Source of the DNA: Massilia sp. H-1
Lineage (GTDB): Bacteria > Pseudomonadota > Gammaproteobacteria > Burkholderiales > Burkholderiaceae_D
Assembly: GCA_024703915.1 (NCBI GenBank)
Contig: CP087969.1
Span: 5,704,001 to 5,768,000 of the forward strand
Length of the DNA: 64,000 nt
Direction: 5' to 3'
Position numbers and translations under genes: made by a program. Below are positions 8,195 through 20,208 of this stretch, one piece after another. How positions within the stretch are numbered: the stretch's first letter is position 1; every line of letters begins with the position of its first letter. The notes beneath the pieces are model-generated. The model saw nothing but the letters and a program-made list of their open reading frames with translations. It did no database searches and was not told the DNA's origin.

Positions 8195-10351
8195 TTAGAA
8201 GCGCGTGTTGAGCGTCACACGCACGGCGCGCGGCGAGCCCGGCGTGATGTTGTTGTTATTGTTGGCCGATGCCCAGTACTCCTTGTCCAGCAAGTTCTCG
8301 ATGTTCATCTGCAGCTGCACGTTCTTGTTCAGCTTGTAGAACAGCGCGCTGTCGATGCGGGTGAAGGCGGGCAGGGTGACCGTGTTGTCGACCGCGGCAT
8401 AAATCTCGTCGTGGTAAACCACGCCCAGTGCCGCGCCCCATTGCTGATTGAAGTCGTAACGATTCCACAGCGACAGGCTGTGGGTCGGCACCATCGACAG
8501 GGTCTTGCCGGTCAGGACGGTACTGCCGGGCATGTACTTGAGCTTGGCATCCTGCCAGGCGTAGCCACCCATGATGCTCCATGCGGCGCTCAGCTTGCCG
8601 GACAGACCCAGTTCCACGCCTTTGCTGGTCTGGCCGTCCAGCAGCAGGCTGCGCGTGTTGTCGAGTGGATCGGCAACCACGACATTGCTGCGGTCGAGTT
8701 TGTAGATGGCGGCACTGGCCGACAGGTCCGGCGTGATGTCCCACTTCGCACCGAATTCCAGATTCTTGAATTGTTCCGGATCGAAATCGCGGTTGGCGCC
8801 CGTCAGCGAACCGAGCTGGTCATCGGCGCGCGGCACGAAGGCGATGCTGTAACTGCCGTACAGCGACACCGCTTCGACCGGCTTGTAGACCAGGCCCACG
8901 CGCGGCGAGACCGGCGTGTCGCGCACTTCCAGCGACGGCGTGGCGCCCGCGGCGTAGTTGTCGAACTTGACGTTGAAGCGGTCGTAGCGCAGGGCTTAGC
9001 CACGACTTGCCATTGCGGCGAGAACTCGATCTGGTCCTGGACATAGACCGAGGCCACGGTGGCCACGCCATGGTTGTTGGCATCGGTGGCCGACGGTGCG
9101 AACACGACCGTGCTTAGAGCGAAGACCGGATTGGCGATCGGCACCAGGGTCGACGTGGCGCCATTGAAGCGGCCCGTCTTGCGCAGGTTGTCCGTTTCCT
9201 GGCGGCCCAGCTCGAGGCCTAAGCAACCAGCTTGTGGCGCACGGCGCCCGCGTTCAGCGTGTAGAACAGGTCGGTCTGATTGAACAGATTGGTGCGCTCG
9301 GTGGCGTTGCTATACGCGCCCAGCGCGACCTGGGTGCTGCCCAGGGCCACGGCTTGCGAGGAAAACACGTTCTGGTAGAACTTGTCATAGGTGGCGTAGC
9401 GGCTGCGGTTGCGAAGGCTCAGGCCGTTGCCGAAATCATGGTCGACCACGGCCGTGTAGGCGTTGGCCAGCACGGTCGCTTCGCTCAGCTCCGGGTTGCC
9501 GAAGAATTTGCCCGGGTCGGTGACCAGCGGCAGGCCGAGCAAACGAAGGCACGCCGCGGTCGGCGGTGCGGTCATCCTGGAAATGCTCGTAGCCGAGCAC
9601 GATGCTGGTGTTCTTGCTTAAGCGCGAATAGCGAAGGTCGGATTGATGCCTTTGCGCTGCACATTGACATTGTCGTGGTAGCTGTCCGAGTCTTCCACCA
9701 TCGCATTGAGGCGGAAGGCCACGCTGTCGCTCAAGGCCTGGCCGACGTCGGCCGTGGCGCGCCGGTTGCGCCAGGAACCGAGCGTCAGCGAGGCTTCCCG
9801 CACTGGCGTCCACAGCGGCTGCTTGCTGACCCGGTTGATCACGCCGCCCGAACCGCCGCGGCCGAAGATCATCGCGTTCCGAACCTTTGAGCGCTTCGAC
9901 ACTCTCAATGTTGTAGAAGTCGTGGAAGTACTGCACGTCGTCGCGCACGCCATCAATATAAAAGTCGCCGGTCGAGCTGTTGCCGCGGAACACGGCCGTG
10001 TCGCGGTTGCCTTCGCCCTGTGCCGTCACGATGCCGGGCACGTAGCGGATCACGTCAGCCATGCTCTGCATGTTCTGGTCGCGCATCAGTTCCTTGGTGA
10101 TCACCGTGATCGCCTGTGGCGTGTCGCGCAGCAGGGTGTCGGTCTTGGTGGCGGTCGAGGTGGACTTGGCAACGTACTTGTTGTCAGGCGCACCGACGAT
10201 CTTCACTTCCTGCAGGGTTGCTTCCAGGTGGCGTGGCCTGGGCAAACGCGCCCGCGCCGGTCGCGGCCAAAGCAGCTTAAACCAGCGCCAGACGGGCAGC
10301 AGCGGCAATCGGGGTCATGGTAGTGCGCACAGCAATCACGGAGTGGGACAT
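8195..10351 (-). CDS. TonB-dependent siderophore receptor, Fiu/FhuE-like (apparent frameshifts)
   Basis: An outer-membrane receptor of about 710 residues after correction. It has a signal peptide (TPIAAAARLALV...FAQA). The plug domain shows TLLRDTPQAITVITKELMRDQ, MADVIRYVPGI, GDFYIDGVRDDVQYFHD, VEALKGSNAMIFGRGGSGGV and INRVSKQP. The barrel has SPRVGLVYKPVEAVSLYGSYS and the terminal NTRF with a C-terminal Phe. The DTPQAITVITK...GDFYIDGVRDD pattern is typical of TIGR01783 ferric-siderophore receptors, closest to catecholate types such as Fiu. Breaks at 10275, 9890, 9616, 9217 and 8996 are mostly GCCGGC or TTCGAA sites. A Fur box lies just upstream (10368-10392), so iron repression is likely. 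It stands alone, with no siderophore synthesis genes nearby. Confidence 0.9.
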
Positions 10352-10367
10352 GGCGAAATATTTAAAA

Positions 10368-10392
10368 TGATAATGAGAATGACTCGCATTAT
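10368..10392 (-). promoter_or_regulatory. Fur box
   Basis: The run gataatgagaatgactcgc (10369-10387), continuing into attatg, closely matches the GATAATGATAATCATTATC Fur consensus. It lies 17 bases upstream of the siderophore-receptor start codon. This supports iron-dependent repression of that gene. Confidence 0.8.
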
Positions 10393-10605
10393 GATTCATA
10401 TTGATAGTTCTTGCAATGCACAATCCTTGACCTAGTGTAAGTTCGGACGCGCACAGATGCCTGCAGTGCCAGTCGCTACCATCGAAGCTTCCTTGAGTGC
10501 AGCGAAGGGGACGCTTCATGTACATTGTTTGCCGCAATGCCCACGCACGCAGCCTGCGTCCCTTGTTTGCGCTGGCCAGGCCCGTGCTGACCGGAACCAC
10601 CGCGC

Positions 10606-11900
10606 ATGACGGCGAACACGGCCGCCTCAAGCGCTAGCGGGGGCAGGGGCGCCGCCCGGCACGTCCGAGTCGCTGCAGGCCCGGCGCCTGGCGCGCATGC
10701 GCCGCCTTGCCACGGGTTTGCTGGTGCTGATGGCGGCCGTGTTTGTCGGCGCCCGCCTGCTGGCGCCGGAGCGGCCCGGGTTCGGCTTTGTGGCCGCCTT
10801 CGCCGAAGCGGCCATGGTGGGCGCGATCGCCGACTGGTTCGCCGTGACGGCCCTGTTCCGCCATCCGCTGGGGCTCAGGATTCCCCACACCGCCATCATT
10901 CCGGCCAACAAGGAGCGCATCGGCGAGAACCTCGGCAGCTTCCTTGAGCACAATTTCATGAACTACGAGGTGGTCCACGGCGAGCTCAGAACGCATCGAT
11001 TTTGCTTAAGCACCGCGGCCCAGTGGCTGGGCTTAGCCCATGAATGCCCGTGCGCTTGCCGCCCAGGTCACGAGCGCGGTGCCAAGCCCTGCTGCGCATG
11101 ACGGCAGACAAGGATGCCGCCGCGACGTGCTGCGCGACGCGCTGGCTTGGCGCGCTCCAGGATGTGCGGCTGGCGCCCATGCTGTCGAAACTGCTCAGCG
11201 CGCTCGCTGCCGGGCGCCAGCACCACGTGCTGCTTGAAAAACTGCTGGCCCTGGTGTCGGACGCGCTCGAGCGTCACCGCCCGTATATCCGGCAGAAAGT
11301 GCATGAAAACAGTCCGCGCTGGCTGCCAAAGACGATCGACGACAAGTTCTGCGAACGCCTGATGGTAGAACGTGCAAACGACGCTGGCCGACATCGAAGC
11401 CGAGGACAGCGAATGGCGCGTGCGTTTCCAGGCGGCGACCGAGGAACTGATCGAACGCCTGGCCACCTCCGAAGAATACGAGCAACAACTGCGCGCCTTG
11501 CTCGACAGCAGTCTCGGCCATCCCCTGTTCCGCAGCTACGCGGCCCAGGTCTGGGACGATGTGCGCGCCCGCTTGCTGGCCGATACGGGCGGCGTCGATT
11601 CGCGCATCGCGGCCCACCTCGAGCAGGCCGTGCTGGCCCTGGCGGCCGCGCTCGAGCGCAATGCGGCCGTGCAGGACAAGCTGAACGGCTGGATCCGCAG
11701 CTTCGCCGCCGAGACCATCGTCGCGCGGCGCGCTGATCGTCGACCTCGTGCGGCGCGTGATCCGCAGCTGGGATACCGCGACCCTGACACGCAAGCTGGA
11801 GCTGCACGTGGGGCGCGATCTGCAATATATCCGCATCAACGGCACCCTGGTCGGCGGGGTAGTGGGCTTGCTGCTGCATACCATCAGCCTCGCATTTTGA
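10606..11900 (+). CDS. DUF445-family membrane protein (apparent frameshifts)
   Basis: About 430 residues after correction. The N-terminal part MRRLATGLLVLMAAVFVGARLL is a transmembrane helix, followed by the DUF445 signature FVAAFAEAAMVGAIADWFAVTALFR and IPHTAIIPANKERIGENLG. A long, helical, charged domain follows and the protein ends in a second hydrophobic segment, VGGVVGLLLHTISLAF. Function is unknown; relatives such as YjiN are inner-membrane proteins. Breaks occur at about 10650, 10990, 11003 (GCTTAAGC), 11033, 11143 (GCTTGGC), 11366 and 11728 (GC lost from GCGCGC). There is no obvious operon partner. Confidence 0.88.
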
Positions 11901-12014
11901 CGGCCTTTTTCCAAAAACCTTGTTTTAATTCCAATGCAAAATCAATAAATCAGTACTAAAACAATATTTCCCGTGGCAAAATAGTCATTCTTTTTACTAC
12001 TCAAGGTTGGACCA

Positions 12015-12656
12015 ATGAAGAAACTGTCAGTCTTGGCACTTGCCATCGCTGCCCTGTGCGGCAGCGCGCAAGCGAGCGTGATTCAGATCGAAACCGCGAA
12101 CGCCACCACCGCGCCGCTGGCCAGCGCCAACGATTACCTGGCAGCCGTCAACGCCGCCTTGCTGGGCGCCAGCTACGCCACGCAATTCGTGAGCAGCTAT
12201 GACGCCATTTCGCACCAGGGCCTGTTCGGCGGCAATACGAACTTCGCCTTCAAATCGACCATCCAGTTCGACGTCGCCAGCGCAGCCAACTTCGGCTTCC
12301 GCGCCTGGCGTCGACTTCGGCCTCGGCGGCGCCATGTTCCTGGACGGCGTCGCGGTCGACTTCAAGTCGAACGACATGTGGTGGGCCGAGCAGCTACGCC
12401 GATGCCTCGCAATTCTTCGCCAGCGCCGGCGTCCTGGCGGCAGGCAGCCATACCCTGACCATCGTCGGCTTCGAAGGCTGCTGCGATGGCAATCAGCAAG
12501 CGCAGTTCCAGCAGGCTGGCGGTAACTGGACCAGCTTCCAGCAGCAACGACGGTCTGGTTGGCGTCGTACCCGAGCCAGCATCGATCGCACTGCTGCTGA
12601 CCGGCGTGGGCCTGATCGGCGCCAGCCGCCGCCGCAAGGCAGCGCCTCAGGCGTAA
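12015..12656 (+). CDS. CCXG-family PEP-CTERM sorting-signal protein (apparent frameshifts)
   Basis: A secreted protein of about 212 residues. It has a signal peptide (MKKLSVLALAIAALCGSAQAS), a body ending in SHTLTIVGFEGCCDGNQQAQF with the Cys-Cys-x-Gly motif, and a C-terminal exosortase signal: VVPEPAS, a hydrophobic helix (IALLLTGVGLIGA) and a basic tail (SRRRKAAPQA). PEP-CTERM proteins are processed by exosortase and exported or anchored with exopolysaccharide. Frame breaks at 12302 (GCCTGGC for GCCGGC), 12387 (GCCGAGC) and about 12540 (extra C in TTCAGC). A further GCCGGC at 12425 is intact. A terminator follows at 12681, so the gene is probably monocistronic. Confidence 0.88.
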
Positions 12657-12680
12657 GCCAAGCCCTTCCGGCGCGACCAG

Positions 12681-12715
12681 GCGCGGCACCCGCAAGGGTC
12701 CCGCGCTATTTTTTT
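12681..12715 (+). terminator. Rho-independent terminator after the PEP-CTERM gene
   Basis: Inverted repeat gcgcggcaccc/gggtcccgcgc, with one mismatch and a gcaa tetraloop, followed by tatttttttc. It lies 25 bases after the stop codon. Confidence 0.85.
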
Positions 12716-12765
12716 CGTCTGTAATTTATTGGACAAGAAAGTGTCTGGGTGGCACGATAGCGGGA

Positions 12766-15700
12766 ATGAACACACGCCTCTACGCCCGCCGCGCCCTGCA
12801 AGACTGCAATTTCCCTGGCCGTGCTCTACACGGCCCTCGGCTTTCTCGCCGTGCCCGCCGTTCTCACCAGCCAGGCGCAGTCGCTCGCCTCGGACAAGCT
12901 CCATCGCAAGCTGAGCATCGCCAAGGTCGATTTCAATCCCTTCACCCTGGCGCTGAGCATCGATGGCCTTAAGCTGATGGAGCCGCAGGGCAGCGAGGTA
13001 TTCGTCAGCACCGAACGGCTTGCCGTCAATCTGTCCTGGCAATCGCTGTGGCGCCTCGCGCCCGTGATCGAGCAGCTGCGCGTCAGCAAGCCGTATGTGC
13101 ACCTGGTGCGCGACAAGGCAGGGCACTACAGCATCGACGATATCCTCGCGCTGATCGCGAGCACGCCGCCATCGCCCGAACCGGCCCGCTTTTCGGTCAA
13201 CAACATCGCCATCGACGGTGGCCAGATCGTGTTCGACGACCAGCCCGCTTCAAGCATCCACAAGGTTGACGCATTGCGTCTGGGCATACCGTCGCTGTCA
13301 TCGATGCCTAAGCCGACGTGCAAGTGTTCGTCGAACCGCTGCTCGCGGCCACGGTCAACAGCGCGCCGCTGCTGCTCAAAGGAAAAGCGCGCCCGTTCGC
13401 CGAACCGCGCGACATGGCGGTCGACCTGCAGCTGGACAATGTGGATCTGCCGCGCTACCTCGATTACCTGCCGTACAAGCCCGCCTTCACGCTGCGCGGA
13501 GCGCGGCTGGACGCGCGATCACCGCCAGCTTCCGCCAGCCGCACGAACAAGGCCCAGCCCTGGTGCTGGGCGGACAGATTGGCCTGAAGGACATGGCCCT
13601 GTCGGACCCGGCGGACAAGCCGATGCTGAAACTGAAGACGCTCGCGCTGGACCTGGGCAGCATCGATGTGTTTGCTTAAGCAAGTTCGATCTGGCGCGCA
13701 TCGCCATCGATGGCCTGGACGCCACCGTCGTGCGCGACGCCGCTTAAGCAATCTCAATCTGGACCAGCTTGCGGGACCATGCGCGCCCGCCGTGCCGGGC
13801 AAGAAGCCGGACAACACCGGCGTGCGCGTCACGCTCAAGGATTTCACGCTGCGCGACGCAGCGCTGAAGTACAGCGAGCCCGGCTTGCATACGGAACTGG
13901 ACCGCTTCAACCTGGACGTGCAAGCGCTGGCCGCCGATACCGGCAAAAAAACCGTCACGCTCGGGGCGGTGCGCTCCGACAGTGCGCAGCTGGCACTGGC
14001 GCGCAGCAAGACGCGCGGCCCCGGTCAAGGCCGCAGCGGCCGGTGCCGACGCGCCGTATGCCGTCAATATCGCAACCGTGGCACTGCAGGGATGGTCGCT
14101 CAATGTCGACGACCGCAGCCACGACGAGCCGCTTGCCATGAGCTTCAGTCCGCTGGCACTGACCGTGCAGGATGTGTCGCGGGCGCCCGGCGCGCGCATG
14201 AAACTCGAACTCGACAGCGGCGCTTAAGCAAGAGCGGCAAGCTGGCGGCCAACGGCACCCTGGGCCTGTCGCCCCTGCACGTCGATCTGGCGCTCACGGT
14301 CGACAAGGTCAGCCTGTTGCCGCTGCAGCCGTATGCAACCGAATCGGTCAATCTGCGCCTGACCCAGGCGCTGTTCAGCGGCAAGGGCAAGCTCGCGCTC
14401 GATGAAAACGCGCGGTGTGCTCATTGGCGGCTTCAAGGGTGACGCCAGCGTCGACCGCCTGGCGACCGTCGACAAGGCCAGTTCCAGCGACTTCGTGAGC
14501 TGGAAGTCGCTCGCGCTGGACGGCATGGATGTCACGCTCGAACCATTCGCCCTGCGCATCAGCAAAGTGGCGCTGTCCGACTTTTCGCGCGCGTGATCAT
14601 CGACCCGACCGGCCGCATCAACCTGCAGGACATCCGCCGCACCGAGGCCAGCGGCGAACGCAGCCTGACCGATGCTTAGGCGAACGCGCCAGCGCCCCGG
14701 CGCCGGTGGCGGCCGCGCCTGCTGCCGCGGCCGCCGCGCCGCCAGCCCAGCCGCTGCCGCCGATCCGCATCGATTCCCTGGTGCTCAAGGGCGGGCGCGT
14801 GCGCTTTACCGACAACTTCATTCGTCCCAATTATTCGGCCAGCCTGCAGGAACTGGGCGGCACGGTGACCGGCCTGTCGTCGGCGCCGGACGCGAATGCC
14901 AATGTTGCCGTGCGCGGCGTGGTGAATGGCGCGCCGCTGTCGATCGCCGGGCGCATCAATCCACTCAAGCGCGACCTGTTCCTCGACATCAAGGCCGAAG
15001 TGCGCGGCATCGAACTGGCAACCCTGTCGGCCTATTCGGACAAGTATGTCGGCTATGGCATCGACAAGGGCAAGCTCTCGTTCGACGTGGCCTACCAGCT
15101 TGACCAGCGCCAGCTCAAGTCCGAGAACCGCCTGATCCTCGACCAGCTCACTTTCGGCAACGAAAGCACCAATCCGGACGTGAAAAAGCTGCCGGTGCGG
15201 CTGGCGGTCGCGCTGCTGAGCGACCGCAACGGCATCATCGACATCAGCGTGCCGGTCGGCGGCACGCTCGACGATCCGGAGTTTTCGATCGGTGGCATCA
15301 TTCTCAAGATCATCGGCAACGCGATCGTGAAGACCGTGACCTCGCCATTCGCCTTGCTGGCCTCGGCCTTCGGCGGCGGCGACGAAATGTCGACGCTCGA
15401 GTTCGACGCCGGACGCGCCGTGATCGCCCCCGCTGCAGAAAGCAAACTCAGTGCGCTGGCCAAGGCGCTGACCGAGCGCCCCGGGCTGAAACTCGACATC
15501 GCCGGTCACGCCGATCCGGCGCTCGACCTGGAAGCGCTCAAGCACGTCGCGCTCGAACGCAAAGTGCGCACGATCAAGACGCGCGACCTGCAGGAGGCCT
15601 AAGCACAGAACTGCTTACGTAGGCGGTGTGGTCGTCGGCAAGGATGAATATCCGACCCTGTTGCTGCGTGCCTTCAAGGCGGAGACCTTCAAGAAGCCGC

Positions 15701-15952
15701 GCAGCAGCGATCGGTTTCCAAAAGACACTCAGCCAGGCCGAGATGGAGCAAATGATCATCGCCAACGTGCAAGTCGACAACGACGACCTGCAATCGCTGG
15801 CGCGGCGCCGCAGCCAGGCCGCCAAGGATTGGCTGACCAAGACCGGCCAGGTGCCGGACGACCGGATCTACATTGTCGCTTCGCACGATACCGAGGGCGC
15901 ATCCAAGGATGGCAAGGCGCCCACGGCGCGTGTCGATTTCGCTCTGCGCTAA
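12766..15952 (+). CDS. DUF748 AsmA-like envelope protein with OmpA-like tail (apparent frameshifts)
   Basis: A large envelope protein of about 1060 residues after correction. An N-terminal signal-anchor (VLYTALGFLAVPAVLTSQ) is followed by repeated DUF748/AsmA-like beta-rich units such as FNPFTLALSIDGLKL, PYVHLVRDKAGHYSIDDIL, RFSVNNIAIDGGQI, PPIRIDSLVLKGGRVRF and the conserved GKLSFDVAYQLDQRQLKSENR. The C-terminus has an OmpA-like segment (LEFDAGRAVIAPAAESKLSAL...DIAGHAD). Such proteins span the periplasm and are thought to serve lipid transport or envelope integrity. There are at least ten breaks; those at 13307, 13674, 13742, 14222, 14675 and 15598 are all GCCGGC read as CTTAAG-like variants, making this the clearest illustration of the artefact. 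Confidence 0.88.
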
Positions 15953-15968
15953 AGCAAGGAAATAACTC

Positions 15969-16859
15969 TCAGGCGCACAGCTCCAGCACCAGGCCGCGCA
16001 GCCAGCGGTGCGCCAGATCCGCGTCGAAGCGCGGGTGCCATAGCAGCGACACGGTCAGCCCCGGCACCGGAAACGGCAGCGGAAAGCTGTACAGTCCCGC
16101 GCGCAGCTTGCCGGTCTGCCGTTCCGGCACGGTCGCGATCAGATCCGAGGCGGCCGCCAGTGCCAGCGCGCTGGAAAAGCTGCCCACCATCGTCGCCACC
16201 GTGCGCTGCAAGGCTAGCGGCGCCAGTGCATCGTCCACCGGACCGCCCTCGACGCCGCGGCGCAGACACCGCGATATGGCGGCCATGGGCATAGCGGGCA
16301 GCGCTCAGTTCGCCTTCGCACAGGGGATGGCCGGGCCGCACCACGCCGATGAAACGGTCATGGAAGAGGGTGCGCAAGCGCACTTCGGGCCGGGTTGCCG
16401 CACCGGCCACGCCGATATCGAGATCGACCGTGCCGTCGCGCAGTCCCGTGCTTTCCTTGTCGGACTTTGGCACGAAGCACAGGCGCACGCCCGGCGCCTC
16501 TATGGCGGCGCGCGCAATCAGGGCCGGGCCGACGTTTTCCACGAATCCCTCGCGCACCCGCAGCGTGAAGCTGCGCGACAGCGCCTGCAGCTCGAGGCGG
16601 TCGGCCGGACGCAAGACCGCTTGCGCTTCCTGGACCAGCTTAGCTGACTTGATCGCGCAAGTCGAGCGCGCGGGGGGTGGGCACCAGGCCGCGGCCGGCT
16701 GCGCACCAGCAGCGGGTCGCCGGTGGCTTCGCGCAGGCGCGCCAGTGCACGGCTCATGGCGGACGGGCTCAGGTGAAGCCGCTGCGCCGCGCGCGCGACG
16801 CTGCCCTCGGCCAGCACGGCATCCAGGGTCAGCAGCAGGTTGAGATCGGGACTGGTCAT
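15969..16859 (-). CDS. LysR-family transcriptional regulator (apparent frameshifts)
   Basis: About 296 residues, normal for LysR. The start ATG at 16859 begins MTSPDLNLLLTLDAVLAEGSV, followed by the winged helix-turn-helix ARAAQRLHLSPSAMSRALARLREATGDPLLVRS. The effector-binding domain follows, with RVRENFVENVGPALIARA-like and VRPGHPL segments. Breaks at about 16690, 16637 (GCTTAGC for GCCGGC) and 16270. It is transcribed divergently from the MFS exporter at 16983, with 123 bases between starts, the usual arrangement for a LysR regulator controlling its neighbour. Confidence 0.9.
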
Positions 16860-16982
16860 ATTGTCAGTGTAGCAAAATCTGTTATGGCATGGCGTCTGGT
16901 GCACGAATAAGCTGCAGATGACGCGCCTTCCGCCATGTCAGTCCTGGCGCTATCGTGGTGGCAGATCACCGAGGAGTCCACC

Positions 16983-18368
16983 ATGCAAGCACATAGCGCC
17001 GCGCTGTCCGCCGCCGCCCCCCACCCAGGCCGGGCGCTGACCGCCCTGGCCTTGTCCACCTTGCTTGCCGCCCTGGGCACCAGCAGCGCCAACGTCGCGC
17101 TGCCGTCGCTGCAGCAGGCCTTCGGCGCACCTTTTCCGATGGTGCAATGGGTTGTTCTGGCCTATCTGCTGGCCATCACGGCGCTGGTGGTCAGCGCCAA
17201 AGCAAACTGGGCGACCTGGTCGGGCGCAAGGCGCTGCTGCTGGCCGGACTGGCCCTGTTTTCCCTGGCCTCGGCCCTGTGCGCGGCGGCGCCCACGCTGG
17301 ACTGGCTGATCGGCGCCCGGGCGCTGCAGGGAACGGGGGCGGCCGCCATGATGGCGATGACCATGGCGCTCGTGGGCGAGAGCGTGGCGAAGGAGAAAGC
17401 GGGCAGCGCCATGGGCTTGCTGGGGACCATGTCGGCCGTGGGCACGGCACTCGGCCCGTCGCTGGGGGGCGCCCTGGTCGCGCTATGGGTGGGAGGCCAT
17501 CTTCCTGCTCAATTTCCCCTTGGGTATCATCACGCTCCTGCTGTGTCACCGTTTTCTGCCAGCTGAACGGCCGCGCGGGCCGTCCGGGCGCACCGGTATC
17601 GACCATCCCGGCACGATCTTACTGGCCATCACGCTGGCAAGTTACGCGCTGGCCATGACGACCCGGCACTTCCTGCTGCTGGGCATGGCGGCAGCGGTGC
17701 TGGTGCTGTTCGTGCTGTGGGAAAGGAGGGCGCCAGCGCCGCTGATTCCCCTGGTCCTGTTCCGCGACCGCGCGTTACGTACCGGCTTCGCCACCAGCGC
17801 GCTGGTCACGACAGTGGCCATGGCGACACTGGTGGTCGGGCCGTTCTACCTCACGGCAAGCCTGGGGCTGAGCGCGGCTGCGACGGGACTGGCGATGGCC
17901 TGCGGACCAGTCGTGGCGGCGCTGGCGGGCATGCCAGCCGGCCGCCTGGTCGACCGCTGCGGCGCGCACAGCATCGTGCTGGCCGGTTTGCTTGTGATGC
18001 TGTCCGGCTGCATCTTGCTGGCGGTGCTGCCGCTGGCAGCCGGCGTGGCTTAGCTACGTGGGCGCGCTGGCAGTGCTCACGGCCAAGCTACGCGCTGTTC
18101 CAGGCGGCCAACAATACGGGCGTCATGCAGCGGGTCGCTGCCGGGCAGAAGGGTGTGGCTTCGGGCATGCTCAACCTGGCGCGCAACCTGGGACTGATCA
18201 GCGGCGCCTCGCTGATGGGCATGATTTTCGCGCTGGGCGCCACTGCTTAAGAAGGGGGGGATGCGCCAGACCTTTGGATGGGCGGCGGCGCTCACGGCGC
18301 TCGCGCTCGGTATTGCGGCCGTGTTCGGAGGGCGCAGCGGCGGCGGCTCCTGCGCGACGGTGCGATAA
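16983..18368 (+). CDS. MFS transporter, DHA-type exporter (apparent frameshifts)
   Basis: A major facilitator of about 460 residues with many hydrophobic helices. It carries motif A-like GKLGDLVGRKALLLAGL (after correction at 17198, where GCCAAAGC stands for GCCGGC), motif B-like LIGARALQGTGAAAMMAM and the antiporter motif C-like MGLLGTMSAVGTALGPSLGG, typical of drug/H+ antiporters. The start ATG at 16983 follows GAGGAG. Further breaks at 17487, 18049, 18084 and 18245. Two GCCGGC hexamers inside the gene (17937 and 18039) are intact. Probably under the divergent LysR regulator; substrate unknown. Confidence 0.88.
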
Positions 18369-18422
18369 GCAAGGTCAGGGCTGCAGCGCTTAAGACAAAA
18401 GCCGGCCTTCTGAGGCGCCGCG

Positions 18423-20208
18423 TCAGCTGCTGCGCGCCGCTTCGGCCGGGGCGGACAGGGGCAGCGACAAGGTGAAGCAGGTGCTTGGCGCCGGGCACGC
18501 TCTCGACCTGGACTTTACCGCCCAGCACGCCCGTCACGATGTTGTGGCTGATGCTCAGGCCCAGGCCGCATCCGCCGGTGCCCAGCTTGGTGGTAAAGAA
18601 GGGGTCGAAGATGCGGTGCAGATAGTCGGCCGGTATCCCGAGTCCGTTGTCGCTGACCCGCACCTCGACCCAGCCTTCCTCGGCCAGCGCGGCCGTGATG
18701 GAAATGGTGCCGCCCGTGCGGCCCTCGAAGCCATGCAGGATGGCGTTGTTTATCAGATTCATCAGGACCTGGCCGAACGGGCCGGGGTAACTGTCCATCC
18801 GTATGCCTGCGGGCACGTTCTGATCGACCAGGTGGCCGGTCTTGCTGATGGTTGGCGACAGCGCGCCCACGTTCTCGGCGATCACTTCGGCCAGGTCGAA
18901 CTTGCGGCGCTGGGAGCTGGTCTGATCGACCGCCACTTGCTTGAAGCTGGTCACCAGATTGGCCGAGCGCACGATATTGCGCGTCAACAGGTCGGCCGCC
19001 TGGGAGGTGTCGTTGATGAAGCGTTCCACCGCCGAGCGGGGTCAGACCCGAGGCAAACTTGGTGGCGAAGGCTTCGGTCCGCTCGGCCAGGGTGCTGGCA
19101 GCGGTCAGGCTGTTGCCGATCGGCGTGTTCAATTCATGGGCGATGCCCGCCACCAGCGAACCGAGTGCGGCCAGCCGCTCGCTGCGGCCCAGCTCTTCAT
19201 GGGCGCGGTTGAGCGTTTCCAGGGCGCTGGCCAGGTCGCGGTTGGCGGTGGCCAGGTCGCGGTTGGTCTCGGCCAGTTGCTGGCGGTCGCGCGCCAGGTC
19301 GGCCGTGCGTTCGCTCACGCGCAACTCGAGCGACTCATTGAGCTTGATGATCTTTTCCTGCTCGGCTTGCAGCTTGGCGTTGAGCATGACCTTCTCGGCG
19401 ACCGAGCCGCGCAGATTGGCGCTCATTTCATTGAGCTTTTTCGCCAGCACGTGCAATTCGTGGCGGCCGCGGTCCTTGAGGACGAACACGCTGTCGCCCA
19501 GATTGTCGATATTGAGTTCGCCCACGAAGTCGCTCAGCTGGCGCAGCGGGCGCCCGAGGAAGCGCTGGACGACATAGAAAAAGATGAACCACAGCGCAAT
19601 GGTCTTGATGACCGAATTGACGAGGATCAGCAGAAAACCATACTGCACCTGCTTGACCACGATCCGCTGGTTCGAATAGACGGTCCAGCTGCCGATCTTT
19701 TGCACGGTGCCCGATTCGCCCTTGAACAAGATGGGGAATTCGCGGCTGAAGGTTTTTTCCAGCAAGCCGTCGCTGCGCCGCACTTCCACCATGCCGCCTA
19801 GGCACCATCGGCCTGCAACTGGCGGCCCTTGCGGTCGCTGACGGCGCCGACGGCATCGACAATCTCGCCGCTGTCGTTCTCGACCTTGACGCCTTCGACC
19901 ACCGGCAAGGCGCGCATGCCGCCCAGAATTCCGCGCAGGATGTCATCGTTATAGCGCCACATGGCATCGGCGATGCCGGGCCCGAAGGTTTGCTGCATGG
20001 CGTCGATCTCGCGCAGCACGCCTTCCTGGGTATGCTTGTACTCGGCCGCCAGCTGGATGGTGGTGACGACCACGGTGACCAGGAAATAGCAGGCGAAAAT
20101 GATGCGCAACAGGCGCGCCGCGATCGAGTCGATCAGCAAGGGGCGCAGTTCGGCGTCCTGTGCGGCAGGCTGCGGCGTTTTCGGTTCGGATTGTGCGGGT
20201 TCACCCAT
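18423..20208 (-). CDS. sensor histidine kinase coupled to a solute-binding protein (apparent frameshifts)
   Basis: About 594 residues after correction. Two transmembrane helices (LLRIIFACYFLVTVVVTTIQL and FLLILVNSVIKTIALWFIFFYVV) flank a periplasmic sensor region containing MWRYNDDILRGILGGM. A HAMP-like linker and a coiled coil (SERTADLARDRQQLAETNRDL) follow. The kinase core has the phospho-accepting His in LVAGIAHELNTPIGNS, an N box in NLINNAILHGFEGR, DNGLGI and GGCGLGLSISHNIVTG. The start overlaps the upstream stop (TAATG), so it is translated with the solute-binding protein gene. There is no response regulator beside it. It is a clear paralog of the kinase at 34571-36300, sharing SFKQVAVDQTS. 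Breaks at 19797 (GCCTAGGC), about 19038 and 18481. Confidence 0.9.

Noticed and set aside
7805..9046. Long open frame of about 413 codons on the forward strand
   Set aside because: It is antisense to the siderophore receptor and PrkA and has no recognisable protein features; it results from high GC content.
10441..10605. Possible small gene or RNA between the siderophore receptor and the DUF445 gene
   Set aside because: No start with a ribosome site, no hairpin with a T-run, and no similarity recognised.
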